5,112 bases of DNA from contig CAJMOT010000135.1 of the NCBI GenBank assembly GCA_905214995.1, forward strand, positions 1-5,112. The letters run 5' to 3'. The notes below the pieces were generated by a model. That model saw nothing but the letters and a program-made list of their open reading frames with translations, did not search any database and had not been told where the DNA came from. Both the position numbers and the translations under genes were made by a program. Positions within the stretch are counted from its first letter, which is position 1; every line of letters starts with the position of its first letter. This document shows positions 5,097 to 5,112 of this stretch, piece by piece. The DNA comes from an uncultured bacterium (GTDB lineage Bacteria; Verrucomicrobiota; Verrucomicrobiia; Opitutales; Intestinicryptomonadaceae).

Positions 5097-5112
5097 CCGG
5101 TGGGAGCGTACA

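Larger units (their letters stand above)
4805..5112. other. Non-coding region right of the transporter gene
   Basis: About 308 bp without a gene that can be supported. It holds the transporter's terminator (4842-4878), a short perfect stem (4948-4968), a minus-strand terminator (5004-4973) and a longer imperfect inverted repeat (5038-5096). Minus-strand frames stay open at the right edge but read as low-complexity sequence. One ends at a TGA at 5030-5028. Short plus-strand starts at 5059 and 5069 lack Shine-Dalgarno sequences. The hairpins suggest that a minus-strand gene beyond the edge ends here. Confidence 0.6.

Noticed and set aside
4801..5112. A minus-strand open frame through the right intergenic region, including a CPHCG zinc-ribbon-like string
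   Set aside because: It reads straight through two terminator hairpins and their A/T runs (translated as FFF and KK). The CPHCG is a single chance motif without a partner pair.
5059..5112. Possible plus-strand gene starts at 5059 (MILDEERVFG) and 5069 (MKSEYLGKAAGG)
   Set aside because: Neither has a Shine-Dalgarno sequence, fewer than 20 codons are visible, and both overlap the inverted repeat. They cannot be supported without the downstream sequence.

Overview
The window reads as bacterial chromosome of fairly high GC, with tightly packed genes. A leftward (minus-strand) housekeeping block fills positions 3179 to 1. In order of transcription it holds an RsuA/RluB-family rRNA pseudouridine synthase, a RibBA-type riboflavin gene, lumazine synthase (ribH), the antitermination factor nusB, and the 5' part of the SRP receptor gene ftsY, which runs off the left edge. 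A divergent plus-strand gene (3551-4804) encodes a 12-helix MFS transporter of the nucleoside:H+ symporter (NupG-like) family, with its own promoter, ribosome binding site and intrinsic terminator. Nothing mobile, no CRISPR array and no tRNA or rRNA gene was seen.

The minus block is almost certainly one operon. Its genes are separated by 3 nt (rluB/ribBA) and 1 nt (ribBA/ribH), then overlap by 4 nt (ribH/nusB, ATGA) and 1 nt (nusB/ftsY, TGATG). ribBA, ribH and ftsY have no convincing Shine-Dalgarno sequence, so translational coupling is likely. RibBA and RibH supply two consecutive riboflavin steps: ribulose-5-phosphate to dihydroxybutanone phosphate, then lumazine formation. The other three products serve rRNA modification, rRNA transcription and membrane protein targeting. 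The second half of RibBA is a degenerate GTP cyclohydrolase II domain: the zinc cysteines and much of the catalytic segment are gone. The first committed step of the pathway must therefore be done by another protein.

The 371-bp divergent intergenic region (3180-3550) carries a good sigma70-type promoter for the transporter. Around it lie a 21-bp palindrome, an 11-bp inverted repeat with a 99-bp spacer, and a 10-bp direct repeat flanking the -35 box. This suggests regulated transporter expression, though no regulator gene is in view. The last 308 bp (4805-5112) contain the transporter's terminator and one or two terminator-like hairpins facing the other way, as if a minus-strand gene ends just beyond the right edge.

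Taxonomy is inference only. Gene content, the NupG-like transporter, and heavy use of the ATA isoleucine codon in GC-rich DNA would fit a member of the PVC group (for example Verrucomicrobiota/Opitutae), with low to moderate confidence. The window is mostly ordinary housekeeping sequence. The points most worth a second look are the crippled cyclohydrolase domain, the altered substrate/proton-coupling residues in the transporter, and the repeat-rich promoter.
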